Source: Mycolicibacterium tokaiense (lineage in GTDB: Bacteria; Actinomycetota; Actinomycetes; Mycobacteriales; Mycobacteriaceae). From it: a stretch of 64,000 nt of DNA. The DNA lies in contig NZ_AP022600.1 of the NCBI RefSeq assembly GCF_010725885.1, positions 3,658,001-3,722,000 on the forward strand, written 5' to 3'. Position 1 is the stretch's first letter, and each line of letters starts with the position of its first letter. This document shows positions 8,158 through 17,520 of this stretch, piece after piece. Both the position numbers and the translations under genes were made by a program. Below the pieces are notes generated by a model. That model saw only the letters and a program-made list of their open reading frames with translations, had not been told where the DNA came from and searched no databases.

Positions 8158-8762
8158 GTCGAGACCGGTTCGCGGTGCGCGGTCAACCCCAGCGACTTCA
8201 GTTGCCGCAGACCGTGTTCGAATCCGCACACCGCCACTGACGCGGGCCCGAAGCCGTACCGGGCGCCTTCGCGCAGGGGCTGTTCGACCCAGCGGGTGAC
8301 CACCGAACGGGAGAAGTGGCCGTGCCCGACGAACACCACATCGCGTTCGGACATGTGCTCCAGCGCCAGGTTGACGGCCTGGTCGGCGCGCATGCTGACC
8401 TGATCGACGCTTTCGCCGCCCGGGCACCCGTAGGTCCACAGCAGCCAGCCGGGGACGTTCTTGCGGATGTCGTGGGTGGTGACGCCCTCGTAGTCACCGT
8501 AGTCCCACTCCGACAGCAGGGGGGTCACCTCGTCGACGGTCAGTCCCGCCAGCTCGGCGGTGGCCAACGCCCGGCGGCGCGGACTGGAGAACACGATGGG
8601 GTTCAGCAAGCCCAGGTGATCGAGCGCCAGAGCCGCCAGCCGGGCCTGCTCCCGTCCGTCGTCGGTGAGTTCCAGGTCGGTGGTACTGGTGTGCTGACCG
8701 GACTTCGACCACTCGGTTTCGCCGTGCCGAAGCAGTACCAGCCGATGCTTGCCCACGCTCAC
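8154..8762 (-). CDS. gpm2: Histidine-phosphatase-superfamily protein Gpm2 (Rv3214-like)
   Basis: 202 residues. The phosphohistidine motif LRHGETEWS is near the N-terminus, SSPRRRALATAEL carries the second arginine, and FVGHGHFSR the second catalytic histidine. The M. tuberculosis orthologue was shown to be a broad acid phosphatase rather than a true phosphoglycerate mutase, so the symbol should not be read literally. GTG 8762 is used as start; a second GTG two codons later is possible. First gene of the gpm2-entC-acetyltransferase operon, divergent from the ParA-like gene with 70 nt between. Confidence 0.88.
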   Translation of the reverse strand: MSVGKHRLVLLRHGETEWSKSGQHTSTTDLELTDDGREQARLAALALDHLGLLNPIVFSSPRRRALATAELAGLTVDEVTPLLSEWDYGDYEGVTTHDIRKNVPGWLLWTYGCPGGESVDQVSMRADQAVNLALEHMSERDVVFVGHGHFSRSVVTRWVEQPLREGARYGFGPASVAVCGFEHGLRQLKSLGLTAHREPVST

Positions 8763-8832
8763 GTTCGCCAATTCTGCCCCACCCGGGGGCTCCACCCGGG
8801 ACGCGGGCCGTCTCACATGCCAGGATGGAGCC

Positions 8833-9630
8833 GTGGGGACACACGTGCTGGCTGTGGCCAACCAAAAAGGTGGGGTCGCCAAGACCACCACGGTGGCATC
8901 GTTGGGCGCGGCCATCGTCGCCAGCGGAAAGCGGGTGCTGCTGGTCGACCTGGACCCGCAGGGCTGTCTGACCTTCTCGCTGGGCCAGGATCCGGACAAG
9001 CTGGCGGTCTCGGTGCACGAGGTCCTGCTCGGCGATGTCGAACCCGGTGCCGCGCTGGTGCAGACCGAAGAGGGCATGACCCTGCTGCCCGCCAACATCG
9101 ATCTGGCGGGGGCCGAGGCGATGTTGCTGATGCGGGCCGGACGCGAGTACGCCCTCAAGCGGGCGTTGGCCAAGGTCGGCGACGACTTCGACGTGGTGAT
9201 CATCGACTGCCCGCCGTCGCTGGGGGTGTTGACACTCAACGGCCTCACCGCCGCCGGTGAGGTGATCGTGCCGCTGCAGTGCGAGACGCTGGCGCATCGC
9301 GGAGTCGGTCAGTTCCTGCGCACCGTCACCGACGTGCAGCAGATCACCAACGCGGACCTGACGCTGCTGGGTGCGTTGCCCACGCTGTACGACTCGCGCA
9401 CCACCCACAGTCGTGACGTGCTGCTGGACGTGGCCGACCGCTACGACCTGCCGGTGCTGGCGCCGCCGATTCCACGCACCGTGCGGTTCGCCGAGGCCAG
9501 TGCCTCGGGTGCGTCGGTGATCGCCGGCCGCAAGAACAAGGGCGCCATTGCCTACCGGGAGCTCGCCGAGAGCCTGCTGAAGTACTGGAAGTCCGGCAAG
9601 AAGCTGCCGACGTACACCCCGGAGATCTGA
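8833..9630 (+). CDS. ParA/Soj-type Walker ATPase (Rv3213c-like)
   Basis: 265 residues. The deviant Walker A box KGGVAKTT with the signature lysine is at residues 14-21, followed by LVDLDPQG (Walker A') and IIDCPPSLG (Walker B). These define the ParA/MinD group of DNA- or cargo-positioning ATPases. No ParB gene is adjacent, so this is the orphan copy rather than the one near oriC. The GTG start at 8833 gives the conserved beginning THVLAVANQKGG; the open frame extends upstream but only into the divergent promoter region. Confidence 0.9.
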   Translation: MGTHVLAVANQKGGVAKTTTVASLGAAIVASGKRVLLVDLDPQGCLTFSLGQDPDKLAVSVHEVLLGDVEPGAALVQTEEGMTLLPANIDLAGAEAMLLMRAGREYALKRALAKVGDDFDVVIIDCPPSLGVLTLNGLTAAGEVIVPLQCETLAHRGVGQFLRTVTDVQQITNADLTLLGALPTLYDSRTTHSRDVLLDVADRYDLPVLAPPIPRTVRFAEASASGASVIAGRKNKGAIAYRELAESLLKYWKSGKKLPTYTPEI

Positions 9631-9645
9631 CGGGTAGGCCCTGAC

Positions 9646-10338
9646 TCACCACAGCGCGGAGTGGTGGATCACCGCGTCGGCCACCAGCGCCACCCCGGCG
9701 ACCAGGAACAGGATCCGCACGCCGATCGGCCCGAACCGGGTCACGCTGCGCACCACCCAACGCTGGGCCCGCTGAGCCCGCTGACGCCGAATGGTCGACA
9801 GCGCCAGCACCGATGTCGCCGGCAGCGCGGCCACCAGGCAGTAGCCCACGATCAGGATCGGCCAGAATTCGGGGCGCGGGTCGAGCGCGGCGATCATCGC
9901 CAGGCCGGTGAGGTAGGGCACCGCGGTGGGCGCCTGACCCAGGCCGACGGCGAACCCGACGAAGCCCAACAGCCACGGCCTGCGCCGCATCGTTCCCATG
10001 GCCCCCATCGCCCATCCCGGCGCCGAGGTCTGCGCCACCAGGGGAAAGAAGGCCAGGCCGATGAGAACCACCCCGATCGCCAGCTCGCCGCGGTAGCGGA
10101 ACGCAGGCGTGATCTCGATGTCGAACAGCTCGGTCAGGAAGCTCAGGCCCAGCACCGTCGCGATGCCGAACGCCGTCAGCACCGTGAACACACCCAGGAT
10201 GTAGCTCAGCCCGCCGGGCACCGGCGAACGCCGGTTGAGCCGGCTGTCGTAGACGATGGCCGACACGACGCCGATGTTGAGCACGTTCAGCGAATCGAGC
10301 ACGGCGAGGCCGAGCAGCGCCAGTACCAGGGCTGTCAT
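9646..10338 (-). CDS. GAP-family (SfLAP) membrane protein
   Basis: 230 residues and six predicted hydrophobic segments (about 3-25, 40-70, 85-105, 122-145, 162-180, 205-222). The beginning ALVLALLGLAVLDSLNVLNIG and the central VGFAVGLGQAPTAVPYLTGL match the GAP/SfLAP family, related to LysE transporters and implicated in glycopeptidolipid export in mycobacteria. No such gene lies at this position in M. tuberculosis as far as I recall. It is 14 nt downstream of the Rv3212-like gene on the same strand and may share its transcript. Confidence 0.72.
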   Translation of the reverse strand: MTALVLALLGLAVLDSLNVLNIGVVSAIVYDSRLNRRSPVPGGLSYILGVFTVLTAFGIATVLGLSFLTELFDIEITPAFRYRGELAIGVVLIGLAFFPLVAQTSAPGWAMGAMGTMRRRPWLLGFVGFAVGLGQAPTAVPYLTGLAMIAALDPRPEFWPILIVGYCLVAALPATSVLALSTIRRQRAQRAQRWVVRSVTRFGPIGVRILFLVAGVALVADAVIHHSALW

Positions 10339-10352
10339 GGATGTCTGTGAAC

Positions 10353-11579
10353 CTATTGGCCCAGTGCCACCAGGGTGCGGCCGCGCTGTTCGAGGATGGT
10401 GTCGCCGACGACGGCGGGCACCACCGCGGTATCGGTGGGCGGGCGTTGGACGCTGATGAGGCGCTCCTGTTCACCGGTCTGCGGGTTGTAGACGCCGATG
10501 CCACCGGTCACCGGCACCAGCAGCTTCTCCGCCATCATCACCCCGGGGCCCAGCGGCACCTGCCCCCCGGAGCGCCCGATGGTGTAGCGGTACTCGATGT
10601 CGGTGCTCGAGAAGACCATCACGGCATCACCGGTCCACCAGGTGATCAGGTCGCCGGTCTTGGAGACCGTGCCCTCGGGGAACGCGGCCGATGCCGGTCC
10701 GGGCAGCCGGTGATCGCCGATCTCGGTACCGGTGTCGTCGACCACCTGCACCCGCGGCTCGGGCACCGGCAGGTACACGGCGGTGGTGGTGCCGGACACC
10801 GCCAGCACCTGTGCGCCCGAGTCGGCCGGCACCCCGGGTTCCGGAACGTCGCGCACCTCGGGCTCGTCGTCTTCGTCGGTGGCCCGCACCAAGGACAGCT
10901 TGACGTCGGTCTCACCCGGGCAGAAGCGCAGCACCGACACCGCGTCGTTGCCCGCGGCCGCCGACAGCAGCGCACAGCCGTTGCCGACGCCCACGTGGAC
11001 GGGCTTGACCCGGGCGGAGACCTCGCCGAACCCGATCACCCGCACCATGTCCGAGCGCCAGAGTTCGAAGCGTGACCCACCCAGCGAGAGCACGGTGGTG
11101 CCGTCGGCGGACAGCTCGACGTGGGGACTGGCCTCTCCGGAGCGCGCGGGTCCACGTTTGCCGGTGGCCGCGTCGACCGTGCTGACCTGACCGCAACCTC
11201 TGTCGTCCGGGTAGACCGCCACGGCGTAGTTGTACACCCAGGTGACGCCGCACAGCTCGCGGTTACGTGAGTAACTCCAGCGCACCGCGCCGGAGACCGG
11301 ATCGTGGCCCTGCATGGTCGACCCGTCGCCGGTGACGACGGTGCCCGCGGCGATCACGGGCACGGTCGTGTGCGGGCTCGGGGCAGACCACAGTTCGCGC
11401 AGGCCAGCGGGAACTGCTGTGGCTGCCGGCGGTGCTGTCGACACGTCGGCGGCGGGGTTGCTGTGGGTGGCGCGGGCGTCGCTGGTCCACCAGACGACGC
11501 CTGCGGTCAATGCCACCACTGCGGCGATGGCCAGGGCGGCGATCACATCGCCTCTGGTCCGGCGCTCAGGTCTGACCAT
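10353..11579 (-). CDS. Membrane-anchored beta-propeller-like protein (Rv3212-like)
   Basis: 408 residues. A short cytosolic basic start (RPERRTRGD) leads into one membrane segment at about residues 13-31 (VIAALAIAAVVALTAGVVWW). The rest is extracytoplasmic with repeated strand patterns typical of PQQ-like propellers (MQGHDPVSGAVRWSY, VSTVDAATG, GIGVYNPQTGE). Enzymatic residues are not evident. The gene lies 15 nt downstream of rhlE on the same strand, as in M. tuberculosis. Function unknown. Confidence 0.82.
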   Translation of the reverse strand: MVRPERRTRGDVIAALAIAAVVALTAGVVWWTSDARATHSNPAADVSTAPPAATAVPAGLRELWSAPSPHTTVPVIAAGTVVTGDGSTMQGHDPVSGAVRWSYSRNRELCGVTWVYNYAVAVYPDDRGCGQVSTVDAATGKRGPARSGEASPHVELSADGTTVLSLGGSRFELWRSDMVRVIGFGEVSARVKPVHVGVGNGCALLSAAAGNDAVSVLRFCPGETDVKLSLVRATDEDDEPEVRDVPEPGVPADSGAQVLAVSGTTTAVYLPVPEPRVQVVDDTGTEIGDHRLPGPASAAFPEGTVSKTGDLITWWTGDAVMVFSSTDIEYRYTIGRSGGQVPLGPGVMMAEKLLVPVTGGIGVYNPQTGEQERLISVQRPPTDTAVVPAVVGDTILEQRGRTLVALGQ

Positions 11580-11594
11580 GGCGGACGGTGTGGG

Positions 11595-13106
11595 TCAGCC
11601 GGCGTTGACCGGAGCGTCGGTCGAGGTGGCCTCGGCGGCGGCACCTGCGGCCTTGCGGGGCCGGCGGCGACGCCGCCGGCGGGCCGGGGCGTCGGAATCC
11701 GCTTCGACCCCGCCGTCGGTTGAGGGTTCGGACCCGTCGGTGACCTGCTCGACATGTCCGGTCCCGGTCTGACCACCCCGGGTGCGACGGCGGCTGCGGG
11801 TGCGGCGCGGCTTGGCCTCGCCGTCGGCGGAGCTCTCGCCGCGTTCCTTGCGCTCGGGGCGCTTGGAGGACACCTTCTGCGCGGCGCCGACGGAGCTGCC
11901 GGCGTCGGCGGGGATCCGGAGTTCTTCGAACAGGTGCGGTGAGCTGGAGTAGGTCTCCGCGGGGTCCGGGGTGTCCAGGCCGAGTGCGGTGTTGATCAGC
12001 GTCCAGCGCGGCAGCTCGTCCCAGTCGACCAGGGTGACGGCGATACCGGTCTTGCCGGCGCGTCCGGTGCGGCCGATGCGATGGACGTAGGCCTGCTCGT
12101 CGTCAGGGATCTGGTAGTTGATGACGTGGGTGATGTCGTCGATGTCGATACCGCGGGCGGCGACGTCGGTGGCAACCAGAACGTCGATGGCGCCGGTACG
12201 GAAGCTCTTGAGCGCCTTCTCGCGAGCGATCTGCCCGAGGTCGCCGTGCACGGCGCCGACCTTGAACCCGCGCTCGGCCAGTTCGTCGGACACCTTCTGC
12301 GCGGTGCGCTTGGTGCGGGTGAAGATCATGGTGGCACCGCGGCCTTCGGCCTGCAGGATGCGCGCGACCATCTCGACCTTGTCGAGGGCGTGCGCGCGGT
12401 AGACGAACTGTTCGGTGCTGTCATGGGTGGCCGAAGACGCCGCGGACTCGGCCCGGATGTGGGTCGGCTGGTTCATGAACGTGCGGGCCAGCGTGATGAT
12501 CGGATCCGGCATGGTCGCCGAGAACAGCATCGCCTGACGGCTGTCCGGGGTCAGCCGCAGAATGCGTTCGATGTCGGGCAGGAAGCCCAGGTCCAGCATC
12601 TCGTCGGCCTCGTCGAGCACCAGGACGGACAGGCCGCCGAGCTGCAGATGGCCCTGCTGGGCCAGATCGAGCAGGCGTCCCGGGGTGCCCACCACCACGT
12701 CGGCACCCTTGCGCAGTGACTCGATCTGCGACTCATAGGGGCGTCCGCCATAGATGGAGACCACGGACAGTGCACGGTCGCCGACACGCAGGTGCTCGGC
12801 GGCAGCGGCCAGGTCGCCGTACACCTGGATGCACAGCTCACGGGTGGGCACGACGATCAGGGCGCGCGGCGCACCGGTCAGCGGTCGCTCGGTGTCGCTG
12901 GTGATCTTGTGCAGCAACGGCACGCCGAAGGCCAGGGTCTTGCCCATACCGGTGCGGGCCTGGCCGATCAGGTCGTCGCCGGCCATGGCCATCGGCAGGG
13001 TCAGCTCCTGGATGGCGAACGGGTGTGATTTGCCCTGCTCTGCGAGGGCACGAACGATTTCTTCGCGAACACCAAGGTCAGCGAAGGTTTTGGGGATGAC
13101 AGTCAT
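11595..13106 (-). CDS. rhlE: DEAD-box RNA helicase RhlE
   Basis: 503 residues. All superfamily-2 motifs are present in order: Q motif (GKSHPFAIQ), motif I ARTGMGKT, Ia PTRELC, Ib TPGR, II DEAD, III SAT, IV IFTRTK, V ATDVAARGID and VI HRIGRTGR. The C-terminal 115 residues are a basic, low-complexity tail rich in Arg/Lys with RRRRRRRPRK, an RNA-binding extension. It probably acts in rRNA maturation, RNA decay or cold adaptation. A purine stretch GGGGAG lies 4-9 nt before the ATG. The region upstream is described separately. Confidence 0.94.
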   Translation of the reverse strand: MTVIPKTFADLGVREEIVRALAEQGKSHPFAIQELTLPMAMAGDDLIGQARTGMGKTLAFGVPLLHKITSDTERPLTGAPRALIVVPTRELCIQVYGDLAAAAEHLRVGDRALSVVSIYGGRPYESQIESLRKGADVVVGTPGRLLDLAQQGHLQLGGLSVLVLDEADEMLDLGFLPDIERILRLTPDSRQAMLFSATMPDPIITLARTFMNQPTHIRAESAASSATHDSTEQFVYRAHALDKVEMVARILQAEGRGATMIFTRTKRTAQKVSDELAERGFKVGAVHGDLGQIAREKALKSFRTGAIDVLVATDVAARGIDIDDITHVINYQIPDDEQAYVHRIGRTGRAGKTGIAVTLVDWDELPRWTLINTALGLDTPDPAETYSSSPHLFEELRIPADAGSSVGAAQKVSSKRPERKERGESSADGEAKPRRTRSRRRTRGGQTGTGHVEQVTDGSEPSTDGGVEADSDAPARRRRRRRPRKAAGAAAEATSTDAPVNAG

Positions 13107-13428
13107 AGGGGAGAAGTGGTGCCTTTCGGTCTCGGTCCGAGATCAGTACTCGTCATTTCGATCACGGCGTATCGATCACGCGCGCACGAGTTCTGAGAGG
13201 AACGAGACCGGCCGTCGCGTAGACGTGCCGCGAACCGGTTCGCTGGGCCCAGTGCGATGACAGTGGTCACTGAGTGGGCCAACTGCGTGCACGCACATTA
13301 CCTAGGTAGGGGCGCAGAAACGCCTCTGCCTACGACCATGGTAGCCGGTCGCACAAGCCCGGCCCGATTCGCCACGGCCCGACGGTCTCCGAGGTGGGTG
13401 CCGCGGGCTCAGGAACTACAGTGAGCGC
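13107..13428. other. Divergent intergenic region of rhlE (322 nt)
   Basis: No coding sequence seen. It contains a perfect 12-bp palindrome CGAACCGGTTCG (13231-13242), a nearby CAGTG-N2-CACTG repeat (about 13260) and a TACCTAGGTA palindrome (about 13300). The length suggests a long structured rhlE leader or operators, but no known element is recognised. Confidence 0.45.
13416..13421 (+). promoter_or_regulatory. Leaderless -10 element
   Basis: TACAGT (TANNNT) ends seven bases before the ATG at 13429, and no ribosome-binding site is visible. This is the typical arrangement of a mycobacterial leaderless transcript. Confidence 0.55.
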
Positions 13429-14136
13429 ATGAGCTCGATGCAGCCCGTCACGGGGTCTGGTGAACTGTCCTCCGGCGGGTCGGCGCCGGGGCTGACCGCC
13501 GATCATCCGGGGATCGACGAGCTGTTCGCATTGCTTGCTTACGGCGAGGTGGCCGCCTTCTATCGGCTCACCGAGGAGGCGCGGATGTCGCCGCACCTGT
13601 CCGGCCGGATCAGCATGGCTCGCATGGCCGCCGCCGAGATGGGCCACTTCGAGCTGCTGCGAGACGCGTTGGAGCGCCGCGGGGTGGATGTGGTGCCCGC
13701 GATGTCGCGATACGCCTCGGCGCTGGAGAACTATCACCGACTCACCACGCCGAGTACCTGGCTCGAGGCGTTGGTCAAGACCTATGTCGGTGATGCTCTG
13801 GCCGCTGACTTCTACCTCGAGATCGCCGATGTGTTGCCGCCGGAGATCGCGGAGGTGGTGCGGGGGGTGCTGGCCGAGACCGGGCATTCGCAGTTCGTGG
13901 TCGATGAGGTGCGGGCCGCGGTGGCCGCCAGTGAGATGCAGCGCAGCCGACTGGCCCTGTGGTCGCGGCGCCTGTTGGGGGAGGCCATCACGCAGGCGCA
14001 GTACGTCCTCGCCGACCAGGACGACCTGGTGGATCTGGTGCTGGCCAGCACCGGCGGTCTCGGCCAGATGGCGGGTTTCTTCGAGCGCCTTCAGCAGACG
14101 CACGCCGATCGGATGGCCGAGCTCGGGCTGAGCTGA
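13429..14136 (+). CDS. Ferritin-like four-helix protein (Rv3210c-like, MiaE-related)
   Basis: 235 residues, almost entirely helical. Candidate di-iron ligands are spaced as in ferritin-like proteins: E near 39 in YGEVAAFYRL, E-x-x-H in AAEMGHFELL (about residues 69-74), and E-x-x-H in LAETGHSQFVVDE (about 151-159). The fold resembles MiaE, which hydroxylates a tRNA modification, but mycobacterial substrates are not established. The start follows a leaderless -10 element. It converges on the MmpS-domain gene, 16 nt away. Confidence 0.78.
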   Translation: MSSMQPVTGSGELSSGGSAPGLTADHPGIDELFALLAYGEVAAFYRLTEEARMSPHLSGRISMARMAAAEMGHFELLRDALERRGVDVVPAMSRYASALENYHRLTTPSTWLEALVKTYVGDALAADFYLEIADVLPPEIAEVVRGVLAETGHSQFVVDEVRAAVAASEMQRSRLALWSRRLLGEAITQAQYVLADQDDLVDLVLASTGGLGQMAGFFERLQQTHADRMAELGLS

Positions 14137-14152
14137 CGGCCACCGGGGCCGT

Positions 14153-14992
14153 CTACCCGGTGCAGGTCGCGATCATCGAGTTGTTGTTCTGGGCCACCAC
14201 CGGGGTTCCCGCTGCGTCGGTGATCGCGCAGTTCAGCTGGCCGGTCAGGCTCGTGGCCGTGACCGACTCGAAGTCCACACCCGGGTTGAGCACCAGCGTC
14301 TTCGACCACGGCAGCGCCACGTTCACCTCGGTGCGGGGCAGGCCCTGCTCATCGGTGTAGATGACACTGACCAGATCGATCATCTGCTTGGTGCCGGTGA
14401 CTGTGTAGGTGACCGTGCGCGGATCGACCGCCGCCGCCGGGGCGGGGGCAACCTGGGGTGCCGGTGCCGCCTCCGGAACTGGAGCCGCCGCGACGGGCGG
14501 GGGCGCGGGCGGCGTGGTGGTGATGGTGACCACGGTTTCGGGGGACAGCTGCACCGGCGGCGGTGGCGCCGGGCTGGGCGCGATGGTGGCCACGACGGTG
14601 CGGGGTGTCGTCGAGGTCGCGGGGGAGCTCTGCGCGGTGTTCTGGGTGTCGTCGCCGCCGCGCATCACCAGGACGATGGCCAGTACCGCGGCCAACAGCA
14701 CCGCCACGGCCAGGCCGGCGACCAGACGCCAGCGGGTGTCCGAGTGGTAGTAGACGTCCTCGTCGTAGTCCTCGTACTCGTCGTCGTACTCGAGGTCGTC
14801 GTGCTCCGAGTAGTCCAGACCGGGCCGGCGGCGCCGGTAGTCGTCGGTGGTCCGGTACCCGCCGTTGCTGTAGAAGCCGTCGTTGTAGCGCTCACGGGTG
14901 CTGATCCGCCCGGTGGGGTTCTCCTCGCCGAACGGGTCGTCGAGAAAACTGGGCCCCTGTTGGTGGCCGCCACTCCAATACGGTTTGCTCAC
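14153..14992 (-). CDS. Membrane-anchored protein with acidic N-terminus, Pro-rich linker and MmpS-like domain (Rv3209-like)
   Basis: 279 residues. Residues 1-85 are hydrophilic, with an Asp/Glu/Tyr-rich patch (LEYDDEYEDYDEDVYY). One membrane helix follows (about 88-109). Residues 112-190 form a Pro/Ala/Thr linker. The C-terminal ~95 residues (RTVTYTVTGTKQMIDLVSVIY to the end) resemble the periplasmic domain of MmpS proteins, which partner MmpL lipid exporters. No mmpL is adjacent. Topology N-in/C-out is predicted. Role unknown; an envelope or export accessory is the best guess. Confidence 0.78.
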   Translation of the reverse strand: MSKPYWSGGHQQGPSFLDDPFGEENPTGRISTRERYNDGFYSNGGYRTTDDYRRRRPGLDYSEHDDLEYDDEYEDYDEDVYYHSDTRWRLVAGLAVAVLLAAVLAIVLVMRGGDDTQNTAQSSPATSTTPRTVVATIAPSPAPPPPVQLSPETVVTITTTPPAPPPVAAAPVPEAAPAPQVAPAPAAAVDPRTVTYTVTGTKQMIDLVSVIYTDEQGLPRTEVNVALPWSKTLVLNPGVDFESVTATSLTGQLNCAITDAAGTPVVAQNNNSMIATCTG

Positions 14993-15227
14993 CGGTTCAC
15001 CGCCGACGCGTCCTTTTCACTTCCGCAACATTTGTCACTCACTTCACTTCAGCGTATCGACGGGAGGGTGGCGTTCGGACCCGGTACGTACTCGATTTGA
15101 TTGCGATTGGATCACCGTCGCGGCAGGTCGCGAGCCGCTTCGCTGACCGCGAACGCCGTGGTGTGAAGCGTTGCCGGTGCGTCCATTAGCCTTCATGGGT
15201 AACCGCTTGTCGAAGAAAGGGTCCAGC

Positions 15228-16206
<979 letters not shown>

Positions 16207-16306
16207 TTACTACCCGCGGGCGCCGAACCCACGAATCGTCGGCTCGGGCAGCGGTCCCGGGCGCGCCGAAAACCGTCTGTGTGCGCGTTTGTGCCATTCT
16301 GGGTCG

Positions 16307-17356
16307 GTGACCTTCGACCCAGGGCGTCGCGGGCCCAGTCGTGCACCTGTGGTGCACAGCGAGTGGCGCGAGCCGCTACGTGCCCAGCGCGACCCGCTGG
16401 CCGGTGAAACCGGGCGGCCCCGGGCCAACCGGGATGAGCGCCAGCAGTGGCGTAAGCAGACGTGGCTGGGTCGCTTCGTCTCGACCTACGGGTGGCGTGC
16501 CTACGCGCTGCCGATCCTGCTGGTGGTGACCGTCCTGGTGGTCTATCAGACGATCACCGGCACCGAGACCGAGACGCCTGTGGCCGTCGACGAGCCGGCC
16601 CAGGGACCGCCCACCATCGGTGCGGACTCCACCGCCATCGTCGGAGCGCCCCCGAAGGGTCTGACGCAGTTCGACGCGAACCTGCCCACCGGGATCCTGC
16701 CCGCGGGCGGGCCGTTCACCGAGGCCGGCGCCAACACCTGGCACATCGTGCCCGGCGCCGAGCCGCAGGTGGGCCAGGGCACCGCCAAGGTCTTCACCTA
16801 CACCGTCGAGGTCGAGGACGGCATGGACACCACCTCGTTCGGTGGGGACGAGGGCTTCGCGCAGATGGTCAGTCAGACGCTGTCGAATCCGAAGAGCTGG
16901 ATCCACGACCCGCAGTTCGCCTTCGTGCGCGCCGACGCGACGTCGACGGCCGAGCCCGACTTCCGGGTCTCGCTGACCTCGCCGATGACCATCCGGCAGG
17001 GCTGCGGCTACGAGATCCAGATCGAGACGTCGTGCTTCAACCCGGCCTACAGTCCCAGTCCCGGCGCAGCGCCCACACCCCGCGTGTTCATCAACGAGGC
17101 CCGTTGGGTGCGCGGCGCGGTGCCGTTCCAGGGCGACGTCGGCTCGTACCGGCAATATCTGGTCAACCACGAGGTGGGCCACGCGATCGGCTACCGGCAG
17201 CACGAGGCCTGCCCGGGTAACGGCGATCTGGCGCCGATCATGATGCAGCAGACGTTCTCCACCGCGAACAACGACAACACGCTTTTCGATCCGGGCGCCA
17301 TCCCCGCCAACGGGCTCACCTGCCGCTTCAACCCGTGGCCGTACCCCATCGCCTGA
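16307..17356 (+). CDS. Membrane-anchored DUF3152 protein with metzincin-type zinc motif (Rv3207c-like)
   Basis: 349 residues. A basic N-terminal cytosolic segment leads into one transmembrane helix (about residues 64-82, YALPILLVVTVLVVYQTI). The external domain contains the motif HEVGHAIGYRQH (H288, E289, H292, H298), an exact HExxHxxGxxH metzincin pattern, and cysteines that could form disulfides (CGYEIQIETSC). A secreted or tethered protease role is therefore plausible, though the family is not biochemically defined to my knowledge. GTG 16307 gives the conserved beginning TFDPGRRGP. Confidence 0.85.
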   Translation: MTFDPGRRGPSRAPVVHSEWREPLRAQRDPLAGETGRPRANRDERQQWRKQTWLGRFVSTYGWRAYALPILLVVTVLVVYQTITGTETETPVAVDEPAQGPPTIGADSTAIVGAPPKGLTQFDANLPTGILPAGGPFTEAGANTWHIVPGAEPQVGQGTAKVFTYTVEVEDGMDTTSFGGDEGFAQMVSQTLSNPKSWIHDPQFAFVRADATSTAEPDFRVSLTSPMTIRQGCGYEIQIETSCFNPAYSPSPGAAPTPRVFINEARWVRGAVPFQGDVGSYRQYLVNHEVGHAIGYRQHEACPGNGDLAPIMMQQTFSTANNDNTLFDPGAIPANGLTCRFNPWPYPIA

Positions 17357-17520
17357 TCCCGCCCACACCGACACACGGGCCCATTTGTGCGAGTGCGGAC
17401 CGGCAGATCATCGGTTTCGGCGCATCACCGGATTGTCGGGAAGCGTTGGAGGACGATTACGGTTGCACAGAGGACTCGACGTGAGTCGAGGCATCCCTAG
17501 TGCAATCGAGGAGTCATACG

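Noticed and set aside
7048..8439. Longer version of entC starting at 8439
   Set aside because: The extra 94 codons overlap gpm2 in another frame; the GTG at 8157 gives the family length and a GTGA overlap.
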